DNA of 64,000 nt from Eonycteris spelaea (GCA_003508835.1 PUFA01000027.1:3472001-3536000), one strand, 5' to 3'; shown: positions 47,188 to 58,194, numbered from the stretch's first letter. Numbers and translations: made by a program. The notes: generated by a model not told the origin, from the sequence alone.

Positions 47188-47698
47188 TGTGCTAGTTTCC
47201 TAGAACTACCATAACAACTCACCACAAACTTGGAGGCTTACAGCAACAGAAATTTATTTTATCACAGTTCTGGAGGACAGGAATCCAAAACCAAGGTGTT
47301 GTCAGGGCTTGTTCCCTCCAACGGCTCTAGGGAAGAGTCCTTCTTTCTCCCTCTAGCTTCCGATAGCTCTCCGCATTGCTGGCTTGCAGCTCTGTAACTC
47401 CCGTCTCTGCCTCCCACCTGCATGTGGCCTTTGCCTCATTGTATATGTCTTCTCTTCTGTCTCTGTCAAATTTCCCTCTGCTTTTCTCTTATAAAGATAC
47501 TGTCAACCACTATAGGGCCCTCTAGGATAATCCAGAATGATCTCCTCATCTCAAGATCCTTAAATTAATTACATCCTTCAAGATCTCTTTTCCCAATAAG
47601 GTAACATTCACTCTTTTACCACATAAGGCAATATTCACAGGTCCTGGAGATTAAGATGTAGACATAGCTTTTGGAGCCACCATTCAACCCACTACTAG
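47188..47698 (-). mobile_element. MLT1-type MaLR LTR
   Basis: Reversed MLT1: 'gctagtttcctagaactacc', 'accacaaacttggaggctta', 'cagcaacagaaatttatttt', 'cagttctggaggacagga', 'ccaaggtgttgtcagggct', 'tctctgcctcccacctgca', 'ttataaagatactgtcaac', 'ttcaacccactacta'. Near full length, about 510 bp. Confidence 0.9.
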
Positions 47699-47704
47699 GG
47701 TGAT

Positions 47705-47870
47705 GTATCATTGACTGAAATTCACTTTAAAATGATTTACTAAAAATCAATGTGGATGAAATAAATAAGACAAAAGTTTAGTAACTGATAAATCTAGGTG
47801 GTAAGTATATGGGAGTTCATCGTACTACTTCTAATTTTTTGTATGCTTAAAATTTTCATCACAAACCAAA
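47705..47870 (+). repeat. 3' end of an old LINE-like repeat
   Basis: 'aatctaggtggtaagtatat', 'gggagttcatcgtactac' and 'gcttaaaattttcatcac' match the same terminal repeat pattern as 18,870-19,035. Confidence 0.45.
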
Positions 47871-47934
47871 TTTAAATTCTTCATTTTGTTAAGAGAAACT
47901 CACTAAGGCGTTATTTCAGTGTGAGAGATTAGAG

Positions 47935-48145
47935 TTTGGGCTCTGGGGTCTGAATGCCTGGGTTTGCATCCTGCCAGGCTTGACGTTTACTAGCTATGGG
48001 ATTTTGGACCTGTTACTTAGTTTTTCCATCTATAAAATGGAAATAATAATAATATTGACTTCAGACGGTAGTGAGAGTAAATGAAATAGTGCTCCGGGGT
48101 ACCTTGCAAATAGAAGGGCCTGACGAATATTAGTTATATTCATCA
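47935..48145 (+). repeat. MIR SINE
   Basis: 'gggctctggggtctgaatgc', 'ctgggtttgcatcctgcc', 'actagctatgggattttgg', 'tccatctataaaatggaaa', 'gagagtaaatgaaatagtgc'. A near full-length copy. Confidence 0.92.
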
Positions 48146-48149
48146 TTAT

Positions 48150-48985
48150 GTTGTCTTTTGTGAGATTTCCACCTATAAGATTCCACTGTTAAAACACTAT
48201 TACCCCTGTTTGTAGTGCAGGGAGGGGAGTTTACATCTTACCCTGGCATCTACCACAAAAAGATTCTTTGCAGGTTTAAAAGGCTCACTATTATTTAAGA
48301 GAAACACTCTGAGGAAGGAGACACAGGAGGCCTACAGCATGTGTGTTTGAATGTGTGTGTGTATATAATGCACACACGTATTAGGGAGTGGGGGACAGGA
48401 AGGGATGCAGTGAGTAAGGCAGTTGCATAGGCCTGGTGGGAAGAGTAAAGCAGTGACTGGGGAGACAGGGAGATTCCAAAAACCAAGGCAACTCTTGCAG
48501 ACTTTTAGGCAATCCCCTACCAGCTATTGCCCGGTGTTCAATTCTTGGCTACAATGCTGTAAGAGTTAATGCAAGTTCTCAAAGTACCTATTAGATCTAG
48601 GAAGCTACTTCAACGCTAAGTGACTGTGACTCAACCTAAATGGAAATGTTATTGCTCAAGACCTTCTCCATGCTAAACCACTTACTTCCGAGTAACTCCC
48701 TCCACCCCATGAGGAGATTGCTGCTTTTGGAGTGCTGGAGGGGCTCAGGTGTGATCCTGCGGTCAGGGAATCCCATTGTTCCAGTCACGGTGGAAGAGGT
48801 GGAGCTAGCCCACCTCAGGTGGGGTGCTGTGGCTGCCGCCTGCCCCTCCCACACCTCAGGGTGTCAGTGCCTCTTCAGGCAATTCACACTTCATATTTAG
48901 GGTGTCACTTCATTTTTAGATCAAGCGCATGAAGGCTTTAGCTTCCTTCACGTCTCACTTAGCATCATACTTTCCCTCAAGCCCT
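48150..48985. other. Unassigned DNA, GC-balanced 48,640-48,900
   Basis: A GT-rich low-complexity patch is near 48,340-48,380. The part 48,640-48,900 is the most GC-rich of this region and carries overlapping ORFs in three frames (86, 66 and 72 codons). No repeat recognised. It lies directly upstream of the exon-like segment. Confidence 0.4.
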
Positions 48986-48990
48986 TGCAG

Positions 48991-49066
48991 TTACCAAGCA
49001 TGTGCAAGACCAGCAACAGAAGAAATACAAGAACTGCAACACAAATTAAAGATGGAACCTTCAAAG
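48991..49066 (+). other. Candidate 76-bp exon
   Basis: A 76-bp segment is bounded by a plausible acceptor (pyrimidine-rich 'ctttccctcaagcccttgcag' ending at 48,990) and a strong donor (aaag then gtaaag, GT at 49,067-49,068). One frame is open across it: after one base completing a split codon it reads YQACARPATEEIQELQHKLK and then MEPSK, a soluble, helix-prone peptide with a coiled-coil-like TEEIQELQHKLK stretch. The frame is open on both sides as part of an 86-codon ORF (48,929-49,189), so the splice sites are the main argument. I do not recognise the protein. A cryptic or chance exon is quite possible. Confidence 0.25.
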
Positions 49067-49069
49067 GTA

Positions 49070-49610
49070 AAGGGGATGAAATGCCAGGGAAACATACAGC
49101 TCCCCCAAAAGGTCCAGATGCTCTATGGAAACAATCTGTTTCCGAACATTGCCTGTGTTGTCACTTTTTACTCCCTGATAAATGGATAAAATGAAAAACA
49201 AAATAACAAGTGTCAAAGTTGAGGTCTTAAATTGCAAGGCTGAAACCCATTGTGTAAATAGTACCACTAAAACTTTAATGTGACAAAAATGCAAATATGG
49301 TAGGAATGAGACCCAGCTTTACTAATAAGCTCCCAGCTGATGTCAATGCTTTTGGACCATGGGCCATGGTTGGAGTTGCAAAGATACAGAGCTGTTTCTC
49401 AAATTTGGCTACACTTTGTGCTTATCAGGGGGTGTGTACATAAGACTGATGTACCAGAGGTTATTTGTTCTTGAGTGTGATCTGGGTTTCAGAATTTTTT
49501 CAAGTTCTCCAGTATTGCTAATCTTCAGCAAAGTTTGAGTCACTTGGTGTAGAGGTGGTTGATTTTCTTGAGGTCATGCGGGCCAGACTCAAAATGCTTG
49601 GTTTAATACC
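49070..49610. other. Unassigned DNA
   Basis: No feature recognised downstream of the exon-like segment. Confidence 0.4.
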
Positions 49611-49611
49611 A

Positions 49612-49772
49612 AGTGACTCTACTGGCTGAATGTTAGAATTTTCTGAAAAGCTTTTAAATAATAACACTGCTTGGGACCCACCCCTAGAAGTTCAAGTTTA
49701 ATTGGAGGGCATGAACACTGGAATATTTCAATCTCAGCTGATTCTTATATATACCCAGGGTAAGAATCACCT
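49612..49772 (+). mobile_element. MER5A-like hAT MITE
   Basis: 'actggctgaatgttagaatt', 'ttctgaaaagcttttaaat', 'ctgcttgggacccaccccta', and the right arm 'cagggtaagaatcac' follow MER5A. Confidence 0.85.
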
Positions 49773-49774
49773 TT

Positions 49775-50860
49775 GTAGATGTGGCATGAGGGAACTAGAA
49801 AATGTCTTTGTCATAGGAGAAGTAGACATAGCTTAGAAGGAGAAAATGTGATGGTTATAAATAAACACATATAGTACAGCAACTACTTGCTTTGGTATTT
49901 TGTAATAATAAATCTAACTTTTAGGTAGATGATAGCAGGATTAAGCATGGGTTTGGATTGGCACATTCATATTTAAACCTCCTCCTGCTTTTAATCTGCT
50001 TATTTGAAGAGTTAAAAACGCAGTGTTTTACACTTATAGTGGGTGCGAGGTCTGTATTTAATAGCCTATCACCAAAGGCAATGTTATAACATGTTGTTGA
50101 GTGAGAACAATAAAAGTATGGCAGTAATGAGGATACATTACACTGTAATGTTTGGGGAAAATTTCTAAGACAGGTCTGGAAATATTAAATGACATTGGGA
50201 GGCTGCAAAATTGGGTTCTGATCAGTATCCACATCCAAATTGGCAGAGCCCATCATAGGGATGAACTGCGGATATGAGGTTTGGATAGGAAACATTACGG
50301 CCTCTGGCATAAGTGCTCTTTGAATACATGTGGAAAAGACATAGTCTGGACTTGGCTCTAAAGAATGGACAGGAATTGGTGTAGGCAGAATTCCTATGTA
50401 AACCAGTTTGTAATCATGATCATTACATAATTAAGACCATAAGTACCAAGCTCTAACGAAAAGAAAGCTTAAAACATTCATCATGTAGTTACTCAATTTT
50501 GGACAGGTGAATTATGACAGAAGGTGGATATAGGGAAATTTGTAAGAAATACCAGAGACTATTTAAAAACAACCTCAGTGTATGCCCCCCACATAGGCAT
50601 GCCTAAGTTGAAGTTAAACATGAGTGTAGAAATACTGTCCATTTTACTGACAAAGCAAATGAGGACAATAGGGAGGACAACATGGAGCTTAACTCCATGA
50701 GAAAATAGTGGCTTGATGGAATTAAGGATGAATATGAACAGGTATATGTGCAGAGATGCTCTTCGAGCATTATCTGGGATGTCAATAAAGTGAAAATAGC
50801 CTAGATGCCCACAATAATGGATTTAGTTTTTGTTGGTTTATTTCCTTTTACCTATCCACT
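49775..50860. other. Unassigned DNA
   Basis: No gene or repeat recognised with confidence. Confidence 0.4.
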
Positions 50861-50865
50861 TTACT

Positions 50866-51005
50866 GAGGTATAATTGACAAATAAAATAGTATGTATTTA
50901 AAGTATATAACATGATGATTTCACATATATAATTATGAAATGATTACTATAATTAAGTTAAGTTAACATTCATTGGAGATTTGATTTATTAAATTAGGAA
51001 GTATG
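50866..51005 (-). mobile_element. L1 3' end fragment
   Basis: 'ttactgaggtataattgac', 'aaataaaatagtatgtattt', 'tataacatgatgatttcac' and 'gaaatgattactataatta' are the reversed end of an L1MA/MB-type 3'UTR. Confidence 0.8.
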
Positions 51006-51039
51006 ATTCCTTATGCAACATTAGCAATTGTAATGTATT

Positions 51040-51290
51040 TATTATTATGGGAATTATTAATGACAAATTGTTATGTGAAAAAGAGATATAAATAGTATGT
51101 ACAAAATGATCCTAAGTGTGTTAATATATAGAAAAGGAGTTAGGAAGATATAAATCAAATACTTAACCATAAATGGGGAGATTATAGGTGATCCCATGTT
51201 TCTTCACTGGAGCTTTTTTATATTTTCTGAGTTTATCGTATATGTATTTATTTTGTAATTAGAAAAAACATATTGCTTAAAAAGCAAAGT
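51040..51290 (+). repeat. Old terminal repeat, unresolved
   Basis: 'ataaatggggagattatagg', 'gagcttttttatattttctg', 'agtttatcgtatatgtattt' and 'attttgtaattagaaaaaac' resemble a common old element with a terminal '...attactttgtaatcagaaaaa'. Family not assigned. Confidence 0.4.
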
Positions 51291-52200
51291 TTGCCCAAAT
51301 AAAGAGAAAAATATGGCAGGTCAAATGTAGAGTAAGAATGAGAAAGTCTAAATATGAATTTATGGAGTATCTTCTGTGTTTCTCCAGCAAAAGTTCTTCT
51401 ATGCCTTAGAAGGGAGGGAAATTTGTGGCACCATATGAGACCAACAGAGCAAAGGGATGCTCCAGGAATAAAGGTAAGTGCCAGTTAAGTGAATGCTTGG
51501 CTTTGGTCTTCTCTGAAAGGTGCTACAATAAGTCTTGGTCACAAATAATCTTGAAACAGGTAGATTGGAGGAATGTGGCTAAGTAAAACTCATTAAACAC
51601 TGAGCGTGTCAACAGTGCCACATAAGGATACTTAAAATTAACAAATAATGAGGTGGCCAGCCTGAACATCAAGTATAGGCAGTGTCTGCTAATTTACTGT
51701 TCATTGGTAGCTGTTAGCTAGAGGAGTAATACATGGTCGAGCTTCCCATTCCCCTTGGAAGCTAAGGGGAGGTAGAGAACAGGAAGGCTATTGAATTGGA
51801 GAAGACGGTCTGCATGAATCCAGCAAACAAAGACAGCACAAGGTGTACATCATGAGTCAGAGTAAGAATTAACCAGGGTGATAAGAGGAAAGGGGATGAT
51901 AGCCAGAGAAAGGAACCATGAGCTCAGTTCAAACAGGGGCCATTTGCCCATGCCCAGATGCTTCACAGGCATAACGGCTAGACTGAGGGCAGCCATAGGA
52001 AAGGCATCTCTTTCATCTTGTGCAGAAGCACATTATCCAGCACTTGAACTGAGAGTGAACTGGGCTCCTCATGATTTGCTGAGAGCCCAGCATCCTGAAA
52101 TTAAACAGAAAATATAAGCAATCACATAACTCAGTGGCATCAAAATAAAAATTTAAGCAGAAAAACAGGACTTGCCAGGAATGAGATGCATCTCAAAGGG
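51291..52200. other. Unassigned DNA
   Basis: No feature recognised. A 79-codon ORF at 51,878-52,117 has no motif. Confidence 0.4.
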
Positions 52201-52204
52201 GGAA

Positions 52205-52208
52205 AATA

Positions 52209-52247
<39 letters not shown>

Positions 52248-52352
52248 TGTATATATATATATATATATATATGTAATATGTATATATATTATATATATAT
52301 ATGGAGAGAGAGAGAGAGATAGATATATATATAGACATATATAGATATATAA
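52205..52352. repeat. (AT)n/(GA)n composite microsatellite
   Basis: About 100 bp of imperfect AT repeats with TATATATTATATAT interruptions, then GAGAGAGAGAGA (about 52,303-52,318) and GATATATATA variants. Self-complementary and probably polymorphic. IYIYIY-type ORFs are artefacts. Confidence 0.95.
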
Positions 52353-52354
52353 TG

Positions 52355-52910
52355 AACATTCTAAGTACATAAACATATTAAAAGCACCCAGACAACACCT
52401 TGTGCTGGCTTCGGGCTGTGAAATGAAAAAGATCATGAAAGCTTGAGGCACACTGTTTGATGGTTTGAGAGCTGAAATGAGAAGTGCATTCTATTTTTGA
52501 TCAGGGACAAGGGAAATATGTGTCAATCTCTGTGTGAGAGTGAAGAACACACTGAGACAGCCAGAAAAAAACATGTGAGTAATACCAGTGACATTTAAAA
52601 TCTTCTTTCTCTGTGTCTAAGCACACCCTGGCGACCTCACGATTTCCTGATAGGAGCAGCGCAGTCATACCCTCCCTGCATCAGATCGCTTCCTCTGTGA
52701 CACCAAGGACTGTGGAGAGCCAGGGCCAGCAGTTATCACTAGCCTCAGACTCATTCCTTCTGAGTCACAAACAAGTAGGATTTTCAACATCTCTCGCCAA
52801 AGTCACATCGTACTATGGCTTCCTTGCCTACACTGCTTCCCCCATATTGGCCTTCTCTGTTTCTTAAACACACTGAACCCAATACCTCTGAGGGGCGCAT
52901 ATTTCCTTAT
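52355..52910. other. Unassigned DNA
   Basis: The section 52,620-52,870 is GC-balanced with an 84-codon ORF lacking motifs; nothing else recognised. Confidence 0.4.
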
Positions 52911-52914
52911 TTCT

Positions 52915-53172
52915 AAAGGTTCTTGTCCCTGACTTATACATGGCTCATTCCTTTTAGCGATTCATTTATTAGCTTAAATGTCCCCTCCTCAAGTCACTAT
53001 TATACCACTCGAATTATCTTATCTTTATTTTTCTCATTTACTTTTGATATATTTGGACATTGTTGGTATCTCCCACTAAAGTGCAAAGAAAAACAGAATC
53101 TTGTCTACCATACTCACCATTGTCTCCCCAGCTACTGCTGCTTAAGACATTGTTTTTGAACGAGTGAATGTA
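52915..53172 (+). mobile_element. L2 3' end fragment
   Basis: 'aaatgtcccctcctcaagtc', 'cactaaagtgcaaagaaaa', 'accattgtctccccagc', 'ttgtttttgaacgagtgaat' follow the L2 3'UTR to its GAATG end. Confidence 0.8.
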
Positions 53173-53439
53173 CCATAGGTTAGCGATTTTATCTATACTT
53201 ATGTATATCTGCGGGGTTCGTTTTCTACTTGAATAATCTATCTATTCTTCTACCAAACAAGCAAACAAACAAAACAGAAACCAAACACATCATTTAAATT
53301 GCTACAGCTATCTCATACGTTATAATATCTGATACAGGTAGTGAACGTTGTCCCTCATTGCTCTCATTATTCTAAACTTTCCTGGCTAGTATCACCTGTA
53401 TTCTCCAAATGATCTAGAAACATAGTGTATATTTCTTTA

Positions 53440-54074
53440 TTTATTCAGTTTTCATAGTTTTCAGCAGAAAGATTCTGCATTTCTTACAAAGTCTTAGCTA
53501 GTTTATACTTTCCTTGCTGTGACAGTATACACCCTATACTAGGAGAGGTCATGCACTTAGGTCACTGCCTGGCCTTTAAAGTTTGCACCTCCTGATATAC
53601 AGGAAAGCTAATATTTTTCTGTATTTATTTTCCATATATTATTTTTACTGGACTCTTTCATTGGCCTTGGTAAATCTTAACTAATTCTCTTTAGTTTGCT
53701 AGGTAGAATATCATATAATCCACAAATAACAGTAATTTGTTTTTCCCCTTTCCAAGAGTTAAACCCTTTATTCCCCTTCCTCTCCTGTTCTAGTTGCATT
53801 TGGTAGAACTACCATGACCAAATTAAATAATGATGGGTATTCTTGCCTTGTACATGACTTTAGTGTGAATGCCTCAGTCTCTCTATGAATTATGTTGTTA
53901 GATGCTGATTTCAGATAGGTTTCCTTGGTTCTACTAAACATAACCTTTTCTCCTAGTTTAACAGCTTTCTTTTAAAGTCAAGAACAGATTCTGAATTGTA
54001 TCATGTAACTTTTATACAACTATTGAGATGTGTGCTTCGGTTTTTTCCCAATAATCTACTGACATATAAAGCAA
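53440..54074 (-). mobile_element. Old L1 ORF2 (left part)
   Basis: Reversed ORF2: 'cagttttcatagttttcagc', 'tagaatatcatataatcc', 'gggtattcttgccttgtac', 'ctattgagatgtgtgct'. These match the reverse-transcriptase region of L1 read backwards ('...ggcatccttgtcttgt...', '...ctattgagatgatcat...'). No frame survives. Confidence 0.75.
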
Positions 54075-54325
54075 CACAGCTGGTGGTAAGAATGTGACTC
54101 TGGAGTCAGATGCCTAGATTCAAGCCTGGCTCTGCTCTTACTCATTGTGTGACTTTAGGCATGTTACTTATTCTTCCCATACTTTAATTTCTTCATTAGT
54201 AAAAAAAAAAAAAAAAAAAAAAAAAGATACAATGATGAGACCCATCTCATTTATTGTTGTGAGAATTAAGACAGTGAAGACATAAACAGATCTTAGAAAA
54301 TGACCCGTGCTATGTGTTTGTAATT
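54075..54325 (+). repeat. MIR SINE with internal A25 tract, nested in L1
   Basis: 'gtgactctggagtcagatgc', 'ctagattcaagcctggctct', 'gtgtgactttaggcatgtt', 'tttcttcattagt', then 25 A at 54,201-54,225, then 'tacaatgatgagacccatct' and 'gttgtgagaattaagac'. The A-run replaces the usual 'aaaatggggataat' portion and looks like local expansion of the AAAA of MIR. Confidence 0.92.
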
Positions 54326-54329
54326 GCTT

Positions 54330-55245
54330 TTCAATCCTGAAAGTAACCCTACTTTGTCATGCCCTCAATATATTGCTGAGCTTTCTCATCTATATTTAGA
54401 AGTGGGAATGATCTCCAGTTTTTTTCATCATTCAATTTCTGACAGGGTTGGCATTAAAACTATATGGTCTTTATAAAATAAGACTTTCCCATTTTTTCCC
54501 CTATGCCCTGGAATAATTAAAAAGAACTGGGAGTAATGTCTTCCTTAAAGGTTTAGAAGAATGCCCTCAAAACTTCCCAGTTACCTTTTTAAACAAATGA
54601 GGTAACATTTTAAAAACAAAATTTTTTCTATAGTTATCAATTTTCTACCTCTTCTTAATTTCAGTAATGCATGCTTTCAGGTTTTAATGTAGTATTCTCT
54701 CTCTCCTTAAATGTAAATCTATTTTATATCTACCATCAAAATTCATAATTTTGTGGCTATTTTAATTCTCTTTTTTCTTTAAACCAGCAAGAGAATAGCT
54801 CCCCCACCCCTCTGTCTTCCCATACCCACCCCAAACAACCAACTCAGATTTATTTTCATTCTACCATTGTTCTATTTTCTGGCACGTTAATGTTTGCCTT
54901 TAGCATTTTAGTATTGCTGACTTCTGCTTTTCTTAGAGTTGTTTTGTTGTACTTTTCCTAACTTCTTGAATCGAATGCTTAAATTATTTTAATTTTTTTT
55001 GTTCTTTAATAATAAAAGCATTGAATGCTCTGGATTTTTCTGAGTGCAGAAGAAATATATATTTTTATTTTATCTTCTCCATATTTTTAGAGATGTGTTA
55101 TGTTTTAAGTTCAACATGTGCATATGCAAAGCCATTCTGCATTTCTCTTTTTTTTTAATTAAGAAGAAAATTGCATCTTTAAAAAAGATTAGCATGCCTC
55201 CTATTCACTTTCTGTTTTTGCTAACATAACTTGGAGATGGAGGCA
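54330..55245 (-). mobile_element. Old L1 ORF2 (right part)
   Basis: Resumes after the MIR: 'ctgaaagtaaccctactttg', 'gggaatgatctccagttt', 'gacagggttggcattaaaac', 'ctatgccctggaataattaa', 'aaaggtttagaagaatgccc'. These are reversed ORF2 reverse-transcriptase landmarks. Confidence 0.75.
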
Positions 55246-55269
55246 CTGATCATTGTCCTCAATGATCAG
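55246..55269. repeat. Perfect 10-bp stem hairpin
   Basis: 'ctgatcattg' and 'caatgatcag' are exact reverse complements around a 4-base 'tcct' loop. Confidence 0.9.
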
Positions 55270-55530
55270 GTTTTAGGTTACATATTTTCTTTTCTCAGTG
55301 GTCACCACTAGGCCTTTTATAATAAAACTTCCCCCTTCTTGCTATCCTAATTTTTCTTTATTCTTATTAAAGTTTGAATAGATCTTTAAAGATTGTTTCT
55401 CAAAGCTCATGGGTGGTATATTTACTAAGTTCTTGAATAAGCAAAAATTTCCTTTTATTTTCTGCATATGATACAGACGACTTTTATGGAAATAAAAATC
55501 TTAGTCATGATTTAACCTCAAAATTCTAAA
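55270..55530. other. T-rich DNA, possibly old L1
   Basis: May continue the reversed L1 ORF2, but no landmark is sharp enough to be sure. Confidence 0.35.
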
Positions 55531-55730
55531 CTTGCACTGTCTGATAAATAGGTGCTTACTACAGGGAGCTATTTGGATATAAATAAATAAAAATTAAATA
55601 AAATGAAAAATTCAGCTCACTTGTCACATCTCAAGGGCTCAATACCTCCATGTAGCTAATGGCTACCAAATAGTATAGCACAGATATAGAACATTTCTGT
55701 CATCACAGAAAGTTCTATTGGACAGCACTA
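55531..55730. mobile_element. hAT-Charlie MITE with 8-bp duplication
   Basis: The right end 'gttctattggacagcacta' and left end 'cttgcactgtctgataaata' are inverted repeats of the known 'gtgctgtccaatagaa' terminus. The interior 'cacatctcaagggctcaata' and 'catgtagctaatggctacc' fits that family. Flanking octamers 'attctaaa' (55,523-55,530) and 'agtctaaa' (55,731-55,738) agree at 7 of 8 positions. Confidence 0.85.
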
Positions 55731-55734
55731 AGTC

Positions 55735-57110
55735 TAAATATTGAACCACTGACTTTTAGAGTTCAGAGAAGAAGGCTGAGTTTACCTGTCTTTTATTTCT
55801 TTGTAGGAATATAAGAATTTAAATTTTTTTAATTTTAAAATTTCAGTTTGAAATTCTAATTTTAAAATTATTAAATTTTAAAATTTCACTTTGTAATTAT
55901 GTAGATTTCAGTTTAGAATATCAATCTGCACATGAAAAGTAGTCTCAGCTCAGGAAAACTTTCTTCAATATTGTCTTTAAAAATTCCTTTCTTCCCTCTA
56001 GCTATATTCTAGCTTCTTTGGTTTGGGTTTCTGTATTTTGTCCTTTTTTTTTTTTTTTCTCATGTCATTTTCACCTTTGTTTCTTATTTTACCTTTCCAG
56101 GAAAGGTTCTCATTTTAGTCCTTCACATTACTGACTTTTTTTTCCTATGTGCCAAATGATGCTTTTTTTCTGTAACAATATGAATTTTAGTGTCACCGTT
56201 ATATTTTCAGTTCTTATAGTTTCTTATCAGATTCATCTACTTCTTCACCTTATCCTACTGTCCTTCTTTCTTAATCTAGTTTTTTCTTTATTACTCTTAT
56301 TTCTTATTTCTTAGAGGCTATGTTTACTTGATTTTAACTGGAAATTCCAATTTTTGAACTTTTTTCCCCGGATCTCACAATTGGTCACTTTCAGTGATAA
56401 GCAGTCTCTGTTCTTCCAAGTCCTCAGCATTATGCTTTCTTTCTCTTATTTTGTGTTATTTTTCCATGGGCTTTAAAGTTTTTCTTTTATTATCCTTAAA
56501 TAAGATAAGAACAACAAAGAGTTTATATTTAACAATAAAGGATGGCCTTTTGCTTGCCTCTTTTTCCCTGTTAACTGCTAATATCTAAATCTCGGCTGAA
56601 AACCTGAGTGATACAGTTCACTGTTCCAAGTCCAATTCCAGGTTTTATCAGTCTCCATCCCTACCACCCACCACTCTGTGGTGACTCCACCTCCTAGGAT
56701 GTAAGGTTTCCTAGGGCTTGTTCCTTTAAATGACTAGGATGGATGGAAAGCATCTTGGACAATGCTCAGGAAGCTTCCAGAAGCTGCAACTGTGTTGCGA
56801 AGTTGTGACTCCACAATTTCTGGCTGGAGCAAGCTCTGATTCTCTTGGTTATGGTCTCTGTCTCATAAGGCAAAGTTTAGGAATGCCACCAATCAAAGAG
56901 AGGGTTGGATTATCTTGACCAAGCTCTATCAGCTTTCTAGATTCCAGAGAATGCTCCCAGATCCTGTTAATAAATTTTCTATAAGGCTTGGGTTTTAGTT
57001 TTGCTATTTTTAGATATTTTCTGTGTCTTCACAGGCATTCAAGGAGGAAATTGAAAGAGGTCACCTCAGGGTAGCCATTCCAATTCCATTTTAACTGGAT
57101 ATCAGCAGTT
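55735..57110. other. T-rich DNA, family unresolved
   Basis: Includes an AT-palindromic patch (about 55,815-55,895) and a T-tract near 56,044-56,060. The T-rich stretch to about 56,580 resembles decayed reversed L1/HAL1 but without firm landmarks. From 56,600 to 57,110 composition is balanced and nothing is recognised. Confidence 0.35.
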
Positions 57111-57117
57111 TTATATA

Positions 57118-57330
57118 CATTTTAAATCTTTAATTTTTTTCTAATTATAAAACAAATGTTTATAAACAGGAAATAGAGGTAGATTAAAATAAAATATGTA
57201 ACTATCCATGATACCACCATACCAAGATAACCACGATTAAAGCTTCCTGCTACATATTTTTTTTCTGTTTTTCTTAATGCAATCTTTCTACTTTTCTCAT
57301 ACAAATGTTAGAATATGAGAGACTTGTTCC
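57118..57330 (-). mobile_element. L1M 3' end fragment
   Basis: 'tttttctaattataaaac', 'ccatgataccaccatacc' and 'agataaccacgattaaag' are the reversed terminus usually read as '...gataaccactgttaac...'. Confidence 0.65.
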
Positions 57331-57359
57331 TATGTTCAAAAATAGGCAATAGGATCTAG

Positions 57360-57905
57360 ACATTCATACATTCAATAATCAATAAAGTAATTGCTCTCTA
57401 AGCTCTTATTATTTCTTAAACTTTGTTAAAACCATGTTAGATGCAGAAGATGCAGAGATTGAAGGTGTGAGGGGTTTTGCCCAGAAGGAACTAGGTCTGG
57501 TGGGAAAGATGGATGGGTCAATGAGTAAATACTGTACAATGGGATGTGTATACTACTCTAAAGGCAGGCACAGAGAACCTAAGAACAGAAAAGAGGGCAC
57601 AACACCAGAGTAAGCAAGTCAGGAAAGTAGCCCTGAAGAGGGGAAACTGAGACTGTGTCTTTAAGAATGATTAAGAGCTCCTCAGGTGGACAATTTGGGT
57701 GCTGTGGGTAGGGTGGGAAGAAAGTGCATTCCAAAAAAAAGAATAATTTGTGCAAAGCAGAAAAGAGAGACCACAACATGCACAAGAAACTACAAATAGT
57801 TTGACATGACTGGAGCAGAAGGCGTGGACACAATGTTAAGAGGTTAAGTTTATAGGATGTGTACAAAGTATGGTTTTCAATTTTTAGGCCTCGTGGAGAC
57901 ACTGA
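57360..57905 (-). mobile_element. L2 3' fragment
   Basis: Reversed L2: 'gatgcagaagatgcagagat', 'cagaaggaactaggtctgg', 'ggtgggaagaaagtgcattc', 'aatttgtgcaaagcagaaaa', 'catgactggagcagaaggc'. The latter phrases match the reversed '...tgcaaaggccctgagg...' part. The 107-codon reverse ORF at 57,579-57,902 lies in this L2 and may keep some of its frame. Confidence 0.75.
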
Positions 57906-58194
57906 ACAGTTAAGAGGAGCAACCTCTCAGATGTGCATTTTATACGGCCTACTCTGCTATGAATGAATGGATCAGAGGCAGGTAGGAAAGAGAAACTACT
58001 AACGGGCTGAAGGGGCTGCTTTAGTAGTTAAAGTGTCTGATCATAAAAGTTTGAACTCAGAGAGTAGAGGTAGCATCTTCTCAAGTCTAGTAGGATATCA
58101 TCTTTCATGAGTAGAGATGATGCTACATCTATCTAACACAAAAGTATATATATATTCTGTGAATATTTAATCATGTATATATTTTTTTCACACA

